From: Elusimicrobiota bacterium | GTDB lineage: Bacteria > Elusimicrobiota > Elusimicrobia > FEN-1173 | Assembly: GCA_016788905.1 (NCBI GenBank) | Contig: JAEURZ010000003.1 | Location: forward strand, 103,262-167,261 | Direction: 5' to 3' | DNA: 64,000 nt | In this document: piece after piece, positions 53,869-62,242 of the stretch | Numbering within the stretch: the first letter of the stretch is position 1 | Layout of the letters: every line of letters begins with the position of its first letter | Notes under the pieces: model-generated | Told to the model about the DNA's origin: nothing | Databases searched by the model: none | What the model saw: only the letters and a program-made list of their open reading frames with translations | Program-made: the position numbers and the translations under genes

Positions 53869-55479
53869 GTGGCCAAACCGAAAGAATCGGGACGGGTTAT
53901 ACTCTACGACACCACTCTGCGTGATGGAACGCAGGGGGAAGGTGTTTCTCTATCGGTGGACGACAAAGTAAAGGTCGCCCAGTCTTTGGATCGGCTGGGG
54001 GTCCGTTACATCGAAGGGGGGTGGCCGGGGTCCAACCCTAAAGATGAAGAGTTTTTTGCCCGCGCCCGTTCTTTGCGGTTTAAGAACGCCCGGCTTTCGG
54101 CGTTTGGATCCACGCGGCGTAAAGACAGCACGGCTCACGCGGATCCCAACTTGTTGGCCATCGTTCGAGTCAAGACCCCGGTGGCATGCATTTTTGGGAA
54201 GTCCTGGGACCTCCATGTGACCCACGCTCTCCGGGCGACGCCTCAAGAAAACTTGAAGATGATCAGTGAATCGGTTCGTTTCTTGAAGTCTAAGGGGAAA
54301 GAAGTCATCTACGACGCTGAACATTTTTTTGATGGATATCATTCCAATGCAGAGTATGCCCTCGCCAGCCTGAAAGCGGCGCTGGAGGCGGGCGCCGACA
54401 ATCTGACTCTGTGTGACACGAATGGGGGGGCTCTACCCCATCACATCGCTGAGATTGTCTTGGACGTTCGGCGTCACATGCCGAAAGCCCAGCTGGGAAT
54501 CCATTGCCACAACGATTCGGATGCGGCTGTGGCCAACTCCCTGGAAGCCGTTCGTCAGGGGGTGATTTTGGTGCAAGGGACGATCAACGGGATGGGGGAA
54601 CGGTGTGGGAACGCCAATCTGATCTCCATCATTCCGGGGGTGATGAAAAAATTGAATCTCCCGTGTTTGACGGAAGAACAATTGTCCACTCTGACCGAAA
54701 CCTCACGTTATGTGACGGAGATTGCCAATCAGGTGCCCCACGACAGCCAGCCTTACGTGGGGAACTCGGCTTTTGCCCACAAAGGAGGCGTTCACGTGGC
54801 CGCCATGGCGCGCCACGCCGGGACCTATGAACACATGAGTCCCGCTATCGTGGGGAACAAACGGCGCGTTTTGGTCTCTGAATTGGCGGGCCGTTCGAAT
54901 ATGATCTTGAAGGCCCGGGAATTTAAAGTGGATTTAGAGAAACATCCGGAGGCCGTCGATAAAATTATCCATCGCGTGAAAGCTCTCGAGAATCAGGGGT
55001 ATCATTTTGAAGGGGCCGAAGCGTCTTTCTATTTGCTTGTGATGCGGTTGGTCCATCCGTATAAATCCTTTTTTGAATTAAAGGGATTTCGCGTGATCGT
55101 GGAGGAAGACAAAGACGCGGGCGGCCTGGTGGCCGAGGCGACTTTGAAGGTGGTCGTCGATGGCAAAACGGAGCATCGTGTGGCGGAAGGGTCGGGTCCC
55201 ATCGATGCTTTGGACCAGGCGCTTCGGAGGGCTTTAGAGAAATTCTATCCCACGCTGAAGACCATGCGATTGATGGATTTCAAAGTTCGCGTCATCGATG
55301 CCACGGCGGGGACCGCCGCGAAGGTTCGGGTGTTCGCCAACTCCCGTGACCAAGCGGAAGAATGGGGAACGGTGGGAGTTTCGGGGAACATCATCGAAGC
55401 TTCCTGGCAAGCCCTGCGGGACGCCGTCGAATACAAATTGCTTAAAGACAGCCAGCGGGTGAAGGTGCGCCGCGCGTAA
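53869..55479 (+). CDS. cimA: (R)-citramalate synthase
   Basis: A 536-residue HMGL-like TIM-barrel enzyme of the TIGR00977 type. It joins pyruvate and acetyl-CoA to make citramalate for isoleucine synthesis without threonine deaminase. It shows LYDTTLRDGTQGEGVSLS, IEGGWPGSNPKDEEFF, LCDTNGGALPHH, GIHCHNDSDAAVANSLEAV and INGMGERCGNANL. A C-terminal LeuA-type regulatory domain is present. The GTG start is 1 nt after lysC, so the two form an operon. GGWPGSNPKD separates it from 2-isopropylmalate synthases. Confidence 0.92.
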   Translation: MAKPKESGRVILYDTTLRDGTQGEGVSLSVDDKVKVAQSLDRLGVRYIEGGWPGSNPKDEEFFARARSLRFKNARLSAFGSTRRKDSTAHADPNLLAIVRVKTPVACIFGKSWDLHVTHALRATPQENLKMISESVRFLKSKGKEVIYDAEHFFDGYHSNAEYALASLKAALEAGADNLTLCDTNGGALPHHIAEIVLDVRRHMPKAQLGIHCHNDSDAAVANSLEAVRQGVILVQGTINGMGERCGNANLISIIPGVMKKLNLPCLTEEQLSTLTETSRYVTEIANQVPHDSQPYVGNSAFAHKGGVHVAAMARHAGTYEHMSPAIVGNKRRVLVSELAGRSNMILKAREFKVDLEKHPEAVDKIIHRVKALENQGYHFEGAEASFYLLVMRLVHPYKSFFELKGFRVIVEEDKDAGGLVAEATLKVVVDGKTEHRVAEGSGPIDALDQALRRALEKFYPTLKTMRLMDFKVRVIDATAGTAAKVRVFANSRDQAEEWGTVGVSGNIIEASWQALRDAVEYKLLKDSQRVKVRRA

Positions 55480-55758
55480 ATGGTTTCTCGTCTCACGGTG
55501 GGGATAGCCCTCTTCCTGGTTTTTGTTTTCTTCCAGGGAGAGGGCCGTTTTGTTTTGGCGGGCGGGTTGTTGGTTTCTCTCTTGCTCCTCGAATTCAGCG
55601 GAGGGGTGCATCGCCATTTGCCTCTTCAACTGGGAACCGTCATTCGTCCAGGCGTTATTCGAGGGGTGGCGGCGGGAGTGATCCTGCTCACGATCCTACG
55701 GTTCATCATCGAAATTTTAACCCGAGGCTTGTTCCTTGGGGAAAAAATCCTTGGGTAG
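55480..55758 (+). CDS. Hypothetical small membrane protein
   Basis: A 92-residue protein with three hydrophobic segments (about 5-20, 25-40, 58-80) and little else. Its ATG directly follows the cimA stop codon, suggesting translation from the same mRNA. I do not recognise a family. Downstream is the only long gene-free stretch of the window. Confidence 0.5.
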   Translation: MVSRLTVGIALFLVFVFFQGEGRFVLAGGLLVSLLLLEFSGGVHRHLPLQLGTVIRPGVIRGVAAGVILLTILRFIIEILTRGLFLGEKILG

Positions 55759-56232
55759 TTCGTTTTCTGTCTTAACCCGGAATCCCCATTTGAACGCGAG
55801 GACCGGCCAGGCTCAGAGAGCCTGGCACCTGAGGCGGCAGAGCCGTTGATGCGAGACGGAAAAGACGGGCTTTTTTACGAACAAAAAAGTGCAGGTCGTA
55901 GGCCGCTCCCACGCGGGCCATTCCCCCTTGGCATTCCTGGCTAGCGCCGTCACACTTCCGCTGGCGCGGTCGCGGGGACTACGGACAAACTTTTTGGGAA
56001 GGAAAAAGGTCCGGATTTTTCGTCGAATCCCGCGATCCAACTGAAGATTTCGGGTTAGGCGACTATTTTCACGAGAGTTTATGTCCGAAAAATTTTACCT
56101 TGTCGCCGCATTGTTTGTCTGTTAAGATTAGTTCATTGTTCCGAGGCATGAGACTATTTGGATTGACGATGTGTTATGATTGAGTAGACCGCTGGGTGCA
56201 TTTGAGGTTCCATTTCGATTAGGGAGGGACAC
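55759..56232. other. Gene-free 474-nt region with hairpins
   Basis: No convincing gene is found here. A 9-bp stem GCCAGGCTC/GAGCCTGGC with an AGA loop (55806-55826) is followed by a 4-bp stem CGGC/GCCG with the same AGA loop (55835-55845). A weak AAAAG/CTTTT stem with a T-run follows near 55863. Further on are GC-rich arms around GCGCC and GGCGC (near 55950-55980). The hairpins could be part of a terminator for the lysC-cimA operon or a structured RNA. A minus-strand open frame of 75 codons (55813-56040) looks like repeat-derived sequence rather than a gene. A promoter for the next gene lies at its right end. Confidence 0.5.
56100..56128 (+). promoter_or_regulatory. Possible promoter of the 56233 operon
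   Basis: TTGTCG (56100-56105), 17 nt and TAAGAT (56123-56128) give a four-of-six match in each box. Transcripts from here would have a leader of about 100 nt before the gene at 56233, which has a GGGAGGGA ribosome site. Confidence 0.4.
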
Positions 56233-56556
56233 GTGTTCATATTAACGAGCAACATGTTTGGCCTGGCTATTCTGAGCCTTGGGATTTTGGGGGTCATCGT
56301 TTCACTCTTGATCGCGAACCGGCGCCGGTTCCTTATTGGGATTAGCCTCTCCGGTCTCCTGGTGGCGTTGGGGATCTTTTATGTCGCGGACACAAGTCTG
56401 CGCCAATGGTGGACCGCGCGGCGCATCGCCAAAATTCAAGCGCAGAATCGGGAGAGTTTGGACGCTCTGAAAGCCCGGATGAAAGAAAAACCCGCCCCAG
56501 AGCCGTCAACTCCCACGCAAAAGAAACCTGAACCCTCCCGTCCTGTCCGTCGTTAG
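56233..56556 (+). CDS. Hypothetical membrane protein with proline-rich tail
   Basis: A 107-residue protein with two transmembrane segments (about 7-28 and 35-53). A charged helical stretch and a Pro/Lys/Glu-rich C-terminal tail (KPAPEPSTPTQKKPEPSRP) follow. GTG 56233 is preceded by a strong GGGAGGGA ribosome site. The tail probably lies in the cytoplasm or periplasm as a flexible linker. No family is recognised. It may be co-transcribed with the DsrE-like gene 21 nt downstream. Confidence 0.6.
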   Translation: MFILTSNMFGLAILSLGILGVIVSLLIANRRRFLIGISLSGLLVALGIFYVADTSLRQWWTARRIAKIQAQNRESLDALKARMKEKPAPEPSTPTQKKPEPSRPVRR

Positions 56557-56577
56557 AGCATAGTGTAACGGGTGACC

Positions 56578-56958
56578 ATGGGGGTCTTTTCGGTTGTTCT
56601 CTATGGGGGAGGCGTGGATCGTCTGTATGAGGGGGTCTCTTTTTTGGCGTCCGCGTGCGCACGAAGGGATCGGTGTATTCTTTTTTTGAGGGGCCCGGCT
56701 CTGAAAGCGTTTGTCGATGGCCGTTGGGGAACCCCTCCCGCTGTTCTGTCCGAAGATTCTTTTCAATTTCAACATTCAACTCCCGCTGATTTTTTAAGGG
56801 ATCTCCGTGAACAGGGGGGGGTTCGGGTTTACGCTTGTTCCGCGTGGGTACGTCTATTGAAGTTAGGTCCGAAGCTCGTTGCGGAACGGGTGGATGCCGT
56901 CATCGGATTAAACGCGTTCCTGGCCCAGGCTCAGGGCGGTCCCATTCTTACCTTTTAA
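56578..56958 (+). CDS. DsrE/DsrF-like small protein
   Basis: A 126-residue alpha/beta protein with the DsrE-like pattern. It has VFSVVLYGGGVDRLYEGVSF at the start, RCILFLRGPALKAFVD, then GVRVYACSAWVRLLKLGP with a cysteine at the position of the sulfur-relay Cys. It ends VDAVIGLNAFLAQAQGGPIL. Members of this fold carry sulfur in tRNA thiolation or sulfur oxidation, but many are uncharacterised. An in-frame GTG at 56572 is an alternative start. It lies 15 nt upstream of nadA. Confidence 0.7.
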   Translation: MGVFSVVLYGGGVDRLYEGVSFLASACARRDRCILFLRGPALKAFVDGRWGTPPAVLSEDSFQFQHSTPADFLRDLREQGGVRVYACSAWVRLLKLGPKLVAERVDAVIGLNAFLAQAQGGPILTF

Positions 56959-56973
56959 GGAAACCTTTCAACC

Positions 56974-57897
56974 ATGTCCACCGCGCCTCCCACGGATCTT
57001 GTCGCTGAAATCAAACGGCTTGCACGTCTTCACAACGCGGTGATTCTTGCACACACGTATCAAAGAGGCGAAGTCCAAGACGTCGCCGATTTTGTGGGGG
57101 ACTCCTTGGCTCTTTCTCAGGAAGCGGCCCGAACCAAAGCGGATGTGATCGTTTTTTGTGGGGTGCATTTTATGGCGGAAACAGCCGCCGTCCTTGCCCC
57201 AACGAAAACAGTTCTGTTGCCGGACCTGGAAGCGGGGTGTTCCTTAGCGGCCACGGCTGATGCCGCTCAGGTGCGGGGATGGAAAGCGCATCATCCGGGG
57301 GCCATTGTTGTCGCTTATGTGAACACCACCGCCGAGGTCAAAGCCGAGGCGGATTATTGTTGTACCTCTTCTAACGCGGTTCGTGTCGTAGAATCGATCC
57401 CCGCGGATAAAGAAATTTTGCTCCTGCCCGATATGTTCTTGGGACAATACGTTCGGGAAAAAACGGGTCGGCCCATCCACCTGTGGCCCGGATCCTGCCA
57501 TGTTCATTACGCTATTACCGGGGAAGATATCGAGGCTCAAAAACAGGCGCATCCGGGGGTTGAACTTTTGGTTCATCCCGAATGCGGTTGTTTATCATCG
57601 GCTTTGAAACACGCGGATGTCATTGCCTCCACAAGCGGGATGGTGACCCACGCTAAAGAATCCCCTCGGTCCACTTTTCTCGTGGCCACAGAGACCGGAA
57701 TCCTGCACACCCTTAAAAAACATAATCCAGAAAAAGTATTTATTCCAGTGGCGCGGGCCGCCCAATGTGAATTTATGAAAATGATCACCCTTGAAAAGGT
57801 TCTTTGGTCCCTCCAAAAGAAGAGGCATCGGATCACGGTTCCAGAAGAGATTGCCGCCAAAGCGCGGGGAGCGATCGAGCGAATGATTCGTTTATGA
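56974..57897 (+). CDS. nadA: Quinolinate synthase
   Basis: A 307-residue iron-sulfur enzyme that condenses iminoaspartate with DHAP to quinolinate for NAD synthesis. The motifs are ILAHTYQRGEVQDVADFVGD, VFCGVHFMAETA, LPDLEAGCSLA, YVNTTAEVKAEADYCCTSSN, HPECGC and ARAAQCEFMKMITLEK. The cluster cysteines are in EAGCS, PECGC and AQCEF. An AAGGAAA site lies upstream. It overlaps moaD by 4 nt, but no pathway link between these genes is obvious. nadB and nadC are not in the window. Confidence 0.95.
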   Translation: MSTAPPTDLVAEIKRLARLHNAVILAHTYQRGEVQDVADFVGDSLALSQEAARTKADVIVFCGVHFMAETAAVLAPTKTVLLPDLEAGCSLAATADAAQVRGWKAHHPGAIVVAYVNTTAEVKAEADYCCTSSNAVRVVESIPADKEILLLPDMFLGQYVREKTGRPIHLWPGSCHVHYAITGEDIEAQKQAHPGVELLVHPECGCLSSALKHADVIASTSGMVTHAKESPRSTFLVATETGILHTLKKHNPEKVFIPVARAAQCEFMKMITLEKVLWSLQKKRHRITVPEEIAAKARGAIERMIRL

Positions 57898-58121
57898 TCA
57901 CGCTTCTTTTTTTTGCGGGGGTGGCGGATCGTATAAAAGCGCGCCGGATGGAAGTTCCTCTCTCCGCGACGCCCCAATCCGTCGTGGAGGGGGACACAAT
58001 TTTAAGTTTCCTTAACGATCGCGTGGCCCGAGTTGCGGTCAATCGCGAATGGGCTCAATGGGATACGTCTCTCGCGGATGGGGACGAGGTGGCGTTTATG
58101 CCTCCCCCGAGGATCCATTAA
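57894..58121 (+). CDS. moaD: MoaD-like molybdopterin synthase small subunit without terminal Gly-Gly
   Basis: A 75-residue beta-grasp protein starting ITLLFFAGVADRIKARRMEV and ending LADGDEVAFMPPPRIH. MoaD proteins end FIPPVSGG, the two glycines being adenylated and thiocarboxylated. Here the matching positions read PPPRIH, so the diglycine is absent. It is joined by a 1-nt overlap to moaE, which supports its identity. ATG 57894 overlaps nadA by 4 nt. If real, the change would block normal sulfur transfer unless another MoaD exists. Confidence 0.75.
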   Translation: MITLLFFAGVADRIKARRMEVPLSATPQSVVEGDTILSFLNDRVARVAVNREWAQWDTSLADGDEVAFMPPPRIH

Positions 58122-58591
58122 TGGAGGAAGTTCCATTTTTTTCGGTTGACCCCATTGCGGTGGATGGAATTGAGGAGCGGGCGCGTCTTTCGGAGGCGGG
58201 GGCCGTGGTCTCGTTTCAGGGTGTGGTGCGCGCGGACCGAACCCAAGAAGGAAATGTGACGGCGCTGGAGTTTGAATCTTACGAGGCTTTAGGCGAAAAG
58301 GAAGTGGGCCGCATCCTGGGTGAAGTGAAAGAGAAATGGCCCGGTACACGCTTGTTGTTGCAACACCGTTTGGGGCGGGTTCCGGTGGGAGAAACCAGCC
58401 TGTTTCTTGTTGTCAGTTCCCCAGAAATTCCCGACGCTTTCTCGGCCTGTCATTACGTTTTGGACCAAATGAAATCCCGTGTGCCCTTATGGAAAAAAGA
58501 TGTCTTTTCTGATGGGGTTTCTCGCTGGTCCGATCATCATCGGGAGACCATGCTGATTTCCGATAGTGTCCTGACCTATCCCCCTTCGTGA
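58121..58591 (+). CDS. moaE: Molybdopterin synthase catalytic subunit MoaE
   Basis: A 156-residue protein that adds sulfur from MoaD to precursor Z to form molybdopterin. Motifs are GAVVSFQGVVRADRTQEG, LEFESYEALGEKEVGRIL, HRLGRVPVGETSLFLVVSSP and the active-site region MKSRVPLWKKDVFSDG with conserved lysines. Its ATG overlaps the moaD stop by 1 nt. The MoeB-rhodanese fusion at 62239 may supply the sulfur. Other Moco genes are outside the window. Confidence 0.9.
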   Translation: MEEVPFFSVDPIAVDGIEERARLSEAGAVVSFQGVVRADRTQEGNVTALEFESYEALGEKEVGRILGEVKEKWPGTRLLLQHRLGRVPVGETSLFLVVSSPEIPDAFSACHYVLDQMKSRVPLWKKDVFSDGVSRWSDHHRETMLISDSVLTYPPS

Positions 58592-59001
58592 ACTTCTGGA
58601 TCTTTTCCACCGAACCGGCCGCGTTCCCCTGGTCCCGTGTTGAAGCGGAAGGGCTCTCCCGTTGGGATGGGGTTCGTGGGCCTTTGGCAAGGAAGGGATT
58701 GCGGTCGATCTCTTCGGGAGATCTTATTTGGGGATACCATTCCTCTCCTGAAAAATCTTTGGTTTGTTGGGCGCGGAGTCAGGGGCCCGCCTACCCGGAC
58801 CCCGCGGACCCGGAATGGTTGGCCGTGGATGTGATTTTTGAACGCTGGTTAAAACAAAATATCCCTTTGTCTTTGTTAAAGGCCCATCCGGTGTTGTCCT
58901 CCATGGATTTTTTGCGAATTCCCCGTCTTTCCGTGGCCCCTGTGACCGAAGTTCAGCATCGGCTTTTAATGGGGTTGGCGGGGATGGAAAAGTTCTCGTG
59001 A
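58588..59001 (+). CDS. EVE domain protein
   Basis: A 137-residue protein matching the EVE domain, a PUA-like fold that binds modified bases in DNA or RNA. It starts NFWIFSTEPAAFPWSRVE and continues WDGVRGPLARKGLRSISSGDL, IWGYHSSPEKSLVCWARSQG, AYPDPADPEWLAVDV and RLSVAPVTEVQH. The aromatic residues that line the base pocket appear to be kept. GTG 58588 overlaps moaE by 4 nt, and it in turn overlaps the next gene by 4 nt. Its exact ligand is unknown. Confidence 0.85.
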   Translation: MNFWIFSTEPAAFPWSRVEAEGLSRWDGVRGPLARKGLRSISSGDLIWGYHSSPEKSLVCWARSQGPAYPDPADPEWLAVDVIFERWLKQNIPLSLLKAHPVLSSMDFLRIPRLSVAPVTEVQHRLLMGLAGMEKFS

Positions 59002-60080
59002 AGAATTTTTTCGGCAAGTGGGGGCCGCTGATTCTTACTGGGGTGTGGATGACCGTTGCTTTTGTGGCGGTGATGCGCGCGAGCCGAGAGGGGATGATCG
59101 GAGGGGCGTTTTTCTGGGGGACGAGCGGTTTCTTCGTGGGCGTGGGGGGGGTATTGGTTTTCTTGGCTCTAAAAGCTTCCCACCGGATGGGGTACCCCGG
59201 TCGGGCCAAAATAAATATTTGGTCTTCGGCCCGTCCAGGAGAAGTTCTCGTGGGTGTTCTTCACACGGGGATTCCAGGGGGAGATCCTAAGGGAATTGTT
59301 ATTCATTTGGATTGCTTGGAAACCACGGTTTGGGGGCAATGGAGACTGTGGACAGCGGAGGTCCGATCCCCAGCTCCCTCAGCACCGGACACGTGGCCCT
59401 TTCATTTTTCAATTCCAACGGAGGGGCCTCCATCGGGATGGTCCCCGAGCGGAACGGTTCTGTGGCAATTAAGGGTTCAGGGGGCGTCTCGTTCTGATTA
59501 TTGGGCTTCTTTTGATATTCCTGTATTGAAAGTGGAAGGGCCAGCTTCCCATGTGTTGCCCGTGCCGCCTCCTTCACTTCGATTCGGGAGCGGTCCCCGC
59601 CGAATGGTTTCTGTGTCTGAGGCGGATGGACGCACGATTCTTCGCTTAAAATCGCGGTTCGTTTTCCCGGGCCCGAACCCCATCGTTATTTGGGTTCTAT
59701 CCATTGTGGGGATCCTCTTTATTTCAACACGGGTAACGATCCCGGTGTGGGTTCTCGGAACGTGGGGAATCTTGAACGGATTAGCGGCGGTTTGTTTTTC
59801 TATCCTGTGGTTTGGCCGGGAAGAATTGATCCTGTCCCCAGCGGAAATCGTTTGTCGGCGGGCCGTGGGGCCTTTGGGGTATCCTCGTCGGTTCCGTCGA
59901 TCCTCCGTCACGGGAATTCGGGTTTCTTTTTCGGGACCGGCACCGTCTTTTGGGGTTCACGTGGATCGCGGCACCCAGCGCCCTGTCGCTGTCTTTGACG
60001 GGTTCATCGATTTATTGGAAGCCCATGAAGCCGCTCGGGTCGTTAACAGAGCGATTGGTTCGACTAAATTAAAGGAGTAA
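58998..60080 (+). CDS. Hypothetical membrane protein, DUF3592-like layout
   Basis: A 360-residue protein with two hydrophobic segments near the N-terminus (about 8-27 and 37-58). A beta-rich soluble domain (about 70-225), two more hydrophobic segments (about 233-280) and a C-terminal soluble part (FGREELILSPAEIVCRRAVG onward) follow. The layout resembles membrane proteins with an Ig-like extracytoplasmic domain, such as DUF3592 types, but I see no firm signature. GTG 58998 overlaps the EVE gene by 4 nt, and the peroxiredoxin gene starts 3 nt after it. Confidence 0.6.
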   Translation: MKNFFGKWGPLILTGVWMTVAFVAVMRASREGMIGGAFFWGTSGFFVGVGGVLVFLALKASHRMGYPGRAKINIWSSARPGEVLVGVLHTGIPGGDPKGIVIHLDCLETTVWGQWRLWTAEVRSPAPSAPDTWPFHFSIPTEGPPSGWSPSGTVLWQLRVQGASRSDYWASFDIPVLKVEGPASHVLPVPPPSLRFGSGPRRMVSVSEADGRTILRLKSRFVFPGPNPIVIWVLSIVGILFISTRVTIPVWVLGTWGILNGLAAVCFSILWFGREELILSPAEIVCRRAVGPLGYPRRFRRSSVTGIRVSFSGPAPSFGVHVDRGTQRPVAVFDGFIDLLEAHEAARVVNRAIGSTKLKE

Positions 60081-60083
60081 ATC

Positions 60084-60536
60084 ATGTTAAAAGTGGGCGA
60101 TCGGGCCCCCGCTTTTTCGGTGGCGGACCAAAATGGAAAGAAGCAGCGTCTTTCTGATTACAAAGGATCTTTTGTCGTTCTCTTTTTTTATCCCAAAGAT
60201 ATGACCCCGGGGTGTACGGTGGAGGCCTGTGGGTTTCGCGACGGGTATGGGGGTTTTAAAAAGAAGGGAGCGGTGGTTTTGGGCGTCAGCAAAGACTCCG
60301 TTTTGTCGCACACGAAATTCGCTCAGAAACATGATCTGCCTTTCCCTCTTCTTGCGGATGAAAATGGGGATATCCTGAAAGCCTATGGCGCCTGGGGGGA
60401 AAAATCAATGTACGGAAAGAAATATATGGGCATCTTGCGCGTAACCTACGTGATCGGGCCCACCGGTAAAATTGTGGCGGTTTTTCCTAAAGTCAAACCG
60501 GCCCTTCATCCGGATGAGGTTTTGGCTGTTCTTTGA
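60084..60536 (+). CDS. bcp: Thiol peroxidase of the BCP/AhpC-TSA family
   Basis: A 150-residue peroxiredoxin that reduces peroxides in the cytoplasm. It has [40 protein letters not shown] with the peroxidatic Cys44 and a resolving candidate Cys49, [20 protein letters not shown] and [12 protein letters not shown]. An AAAGGAG site precedes the ATG. The stop region contains the -35 box of the next gene (TTGACT at 60533). Confidence 0.93.
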   Translation: MLKVGDRAPAFSVADQNGKKQRLSDYKGSFVVLFFYPKDMTPGCTVEACGFRDGYGGFKKKGAVVLGVSKDSVLSHTKFAQKHDLPFPLLADENGDILKAYGAWGEKSMYGKKYMGILRVTYVIGPTGKIVAVFPKVKPALHPDEVLAVL

Positions 60537-60561
60537 CTAAAGGCACCTTTTTAAGTAATAT
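60533..60561 (+). promoter_or_regulatory. Promoter of the DUF2203 gene
   Basis: TTGACT (60533-60538), 17 nt and TAATAT (60556-60561) form a good promoter whose -10 ends 6 nt before the ATG at 60568. The -35 overlaps the last codons of bcp. No Shine-Dalgarno is seen, so the transcript is probably leaderless. Confidence 0.6.
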
Positions 60562-60567
60562 ATCCCT

Positions 60568-60978
60568 ATGCCGAATGGATATTTTACTTTAGACGAAGCC
60601 CAAGCCGCGTTGCCCCAATTGACGGAATGGTTGGGGGAAGCGCGTGAGTTAAAGCGTCGTTCGGATGTTAAAATTGCTCTCTGGCGGGATCGGGTTCCGG
60701 AAGGGCCCGTTGATATGGCCTTAGCGCGCGGGGAGGTGGAGTTCCTGTTGGCCGAGGTGGGACGCCGATTGGATTTAATCCGCGAGTTCGGGTGTTTGGT
60801 GAAAGACATTGACCAGGGACTTCTTGACTTTCCGGCCTGGATCCCCGGGGATGGAAAAGTTTATTTGTGTTGGAAGCTTGGTGAGGAGCGTGTTTCTTTT
60901 TGGCACGCCCTTTCTGAAGGATTTGATGGCCGGAAACCTGTGAACGCTGCCCTTTTTTCTCTCCGAAAGTTTTCTTAA
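60568..60978 (+). CDS. DUF2203 family protein
   Basis: A 136-residue protein beginning YFTLDEAQAALPQLTEWLG, with a helical middle and the DUF2203 signature in the second half: GCLVKDIDQGLLDFPAWIPG, KVYLCWKLGEERVSFWHALS, EGFDGRKPV. The family is widespread but uncharacterised. It starts an operon-like run with folE, gph and moeB; the gap to folE is 18 nt. It probably is translated from a leaderless mRNA. Confidence 0.85.
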   Translation: MPNGYFTLDEAQAALPQLTEWLGEARELKRRSDVKIALWRDRVPEGPVDMALARGEVEFLLAEVGRRLDLIREFGCLVKDIDQGLLDFPAWIPGDGKVYLCWKLGEERVSFWHALSEGFDGRKPVNAALFSLRKFS

Positions 60979-60996
60979 GACCAGATTTATTTTTCC

Positions 60997-61596
60997 ATGA
61001 CCTCTTCTCCTGAAATTTCCCCAACATCTTCTCACCGCACTTCCCGTTCTCTGGCTACGTTAGCAAAGGAAATGTTGGTGTTGCTGGGGGAAGATCCCCA
61101 GCGCCAGGGGCTTATTCGAACCCCCGAACGCGTGGCCAAGGCTTGGGAAGATCTGACGGAGGGGTACCGGGTGGATGTGGATCAACTGATTAATCGGGCT
61201 CTTTTTGATGAAGAGTACAGCGAGATGGTGGTGGTGCGTGACATTAAATTTTATTCCTTGTGCGAACATCACATGCTTCCGTTCTTTGGCGTTTGTCACG
61301 TGGCGTATGTCCCTAATGGAAAGATTATTGGTCTCTCTAAAATCCCTAAGCTCGTGAAGGCGTTTTCCCGGCGTTTACAGGTTCAAGAACGGTTGACCAA
61401 CGAGATCGCCGATATTTTTATGCGCAAGGTCGCTCCTCTGGGGGTGGGGGTAATTATGGAGGCTCGGCATATGTGTATGGAAATGCGGGGAGCTGAAAGT
61501 CTGAACAGCCCTACCGTGACGAGTTCGATGGTGGGACTTTTTCGAACCGATGGCCGCACGCGGGACGAATTTTTAGCTTTGATTCACCCCAAATAA
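60997..61596 (+). CDS. folE: GTP cyclohydrolase I
   Basis: A 199-residue enzyme that converts GTP to dihydroneopterin triphosphate, the first step to folate. Conserved parts are LLGEDPQRQGLIRTPERVAKAW (in pieces), IKFYSLCEHHMLPFFGVCHVAY with zinc ligands Cys and His, IIGLSKIPKLVKAFSRRLQVQERL and EARHMCMEMRG with the third zinc Cys. The typical start after a short variable tail supports ATG 60997. It is followed by gph after 4 nt. Confidence 0.96.
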   Translation: MTSSPEISPTSSHRTSRSLATLAKEMLVLLGEDPQRQGLIRTPERVAKAWEDLTEGYRVDVDQLINRALFDEEYSEMVVVRDIKFYSLCEHHMLPFFGVCHVAYVPNGKIIGLSKIPKLVKAFSRRLQVQERLTNEIADIFMRKVAPLGVGVIMEARHMCMEMRGAESLNSPTVTSSMVGLFRTDGRTRDEFLALIHPK

Positions 61597-61600
61597 ACCC

Positions 61601-62242
61601 ATGGCGGTGAAAGGGATCCTGTTTGATTTGGATGGAACGTTGATTGACAGCCGGCGCGATATCGCAAATTGCGTTAATTTCACTTTGGCGGAGTTGGGTC
61701 ACGCCCCCTTGTCCGTTGAACGGGTGGAGCGAATGGTGGGGGATGGGGTGCGGCAACTTTTGTCGCGGGCGATAGGCCCCATGGATGAGCCGACCCAGAA
61801 GCGCGCGTTGGAAATTTTTCTTCCCTATTACCGGGACCATTGTACGGACACGACGCGACTTTACCCTGGGGTTATTGAGACGCTTCGGTTTTTTGCGGGG
61901 ATGGGGTTAGCCCTTGTGACCAATAAACCCATGGTGCATACCGAAAAAACGCTTGCAACCTTGGGATTGAACACATACTTTCCTGTGGTTTTAGGGGGAG
62001 ATTCTTTGGCTCGCCGTAAGCCTGATCCCGAACCTTTGTGGGAAGCGTTACGACGTTTGGATGTCTTCCCGGGAGACGCCGTGATGGTGGGGGACAGTCC
62101 CATGGACATTCAGGCGGCGCGTTCAGCGGGGGTGCGAGTGGTGGCCGTTAGCTATGGATTTCGGACCGAGGAAGAGCTTCAGTCTCTGTCCCCGGATTTT
62201 CTGATCAGTGATTTTACCCAATTGCGGGAGGTCCTAAAATGA
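61601..62242 (+). CDS. gph: HAD phosphatase, phosphoglycolate phosphatase type
   Basis: A 213-residue HAD hydrolase with motif I FDLDGTLIDSRRDI, motif II LVTNKP, motif III Lys in ARRKPDPEPL and motif IV MVGDSPMDIQAARSAG. A helical cap (about 20-80) is inserted between motifs I and II as in Gph, which removes 2-phosphoglycolate. The exact substrate cannot be fixed by sequence alone. It overlaps moeB by 4 nt. Confidence 0.85.
   Translation: MAVKGILFDLDGTLIDSRRDIANCVNFTLAELGHAPLSVERVERMVGDGVRQLLSRAIGPMDEPTQKRALEIFLPYYRDHCTDTTRLYPGVIETLRFFAGMGLALVTNKPMVHTEKTLATLGLNTYFPVVLGGDSLARRKPDPEPLWEALRRLDVFPGDAVMVGDSPMDIQAARSAGVRVVAVSYGFRTEEELQSLSPDFLISDFTQLREVLK

Noticed and set aside
55813-56040. Minus-strand 75-codon open frame in the gene-free stretch
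   Set aside because: It has no ribosome site, overlaps the hairpins and reads like translated repeat sequence; kept only as a remark on the region.
56163-56180. TTGACG and TATGAT before the gene at 56233 as a promoter
   Set aside because: The two boxes are only 6 nt apart; the pair at 56100-56128 has correct spacing.
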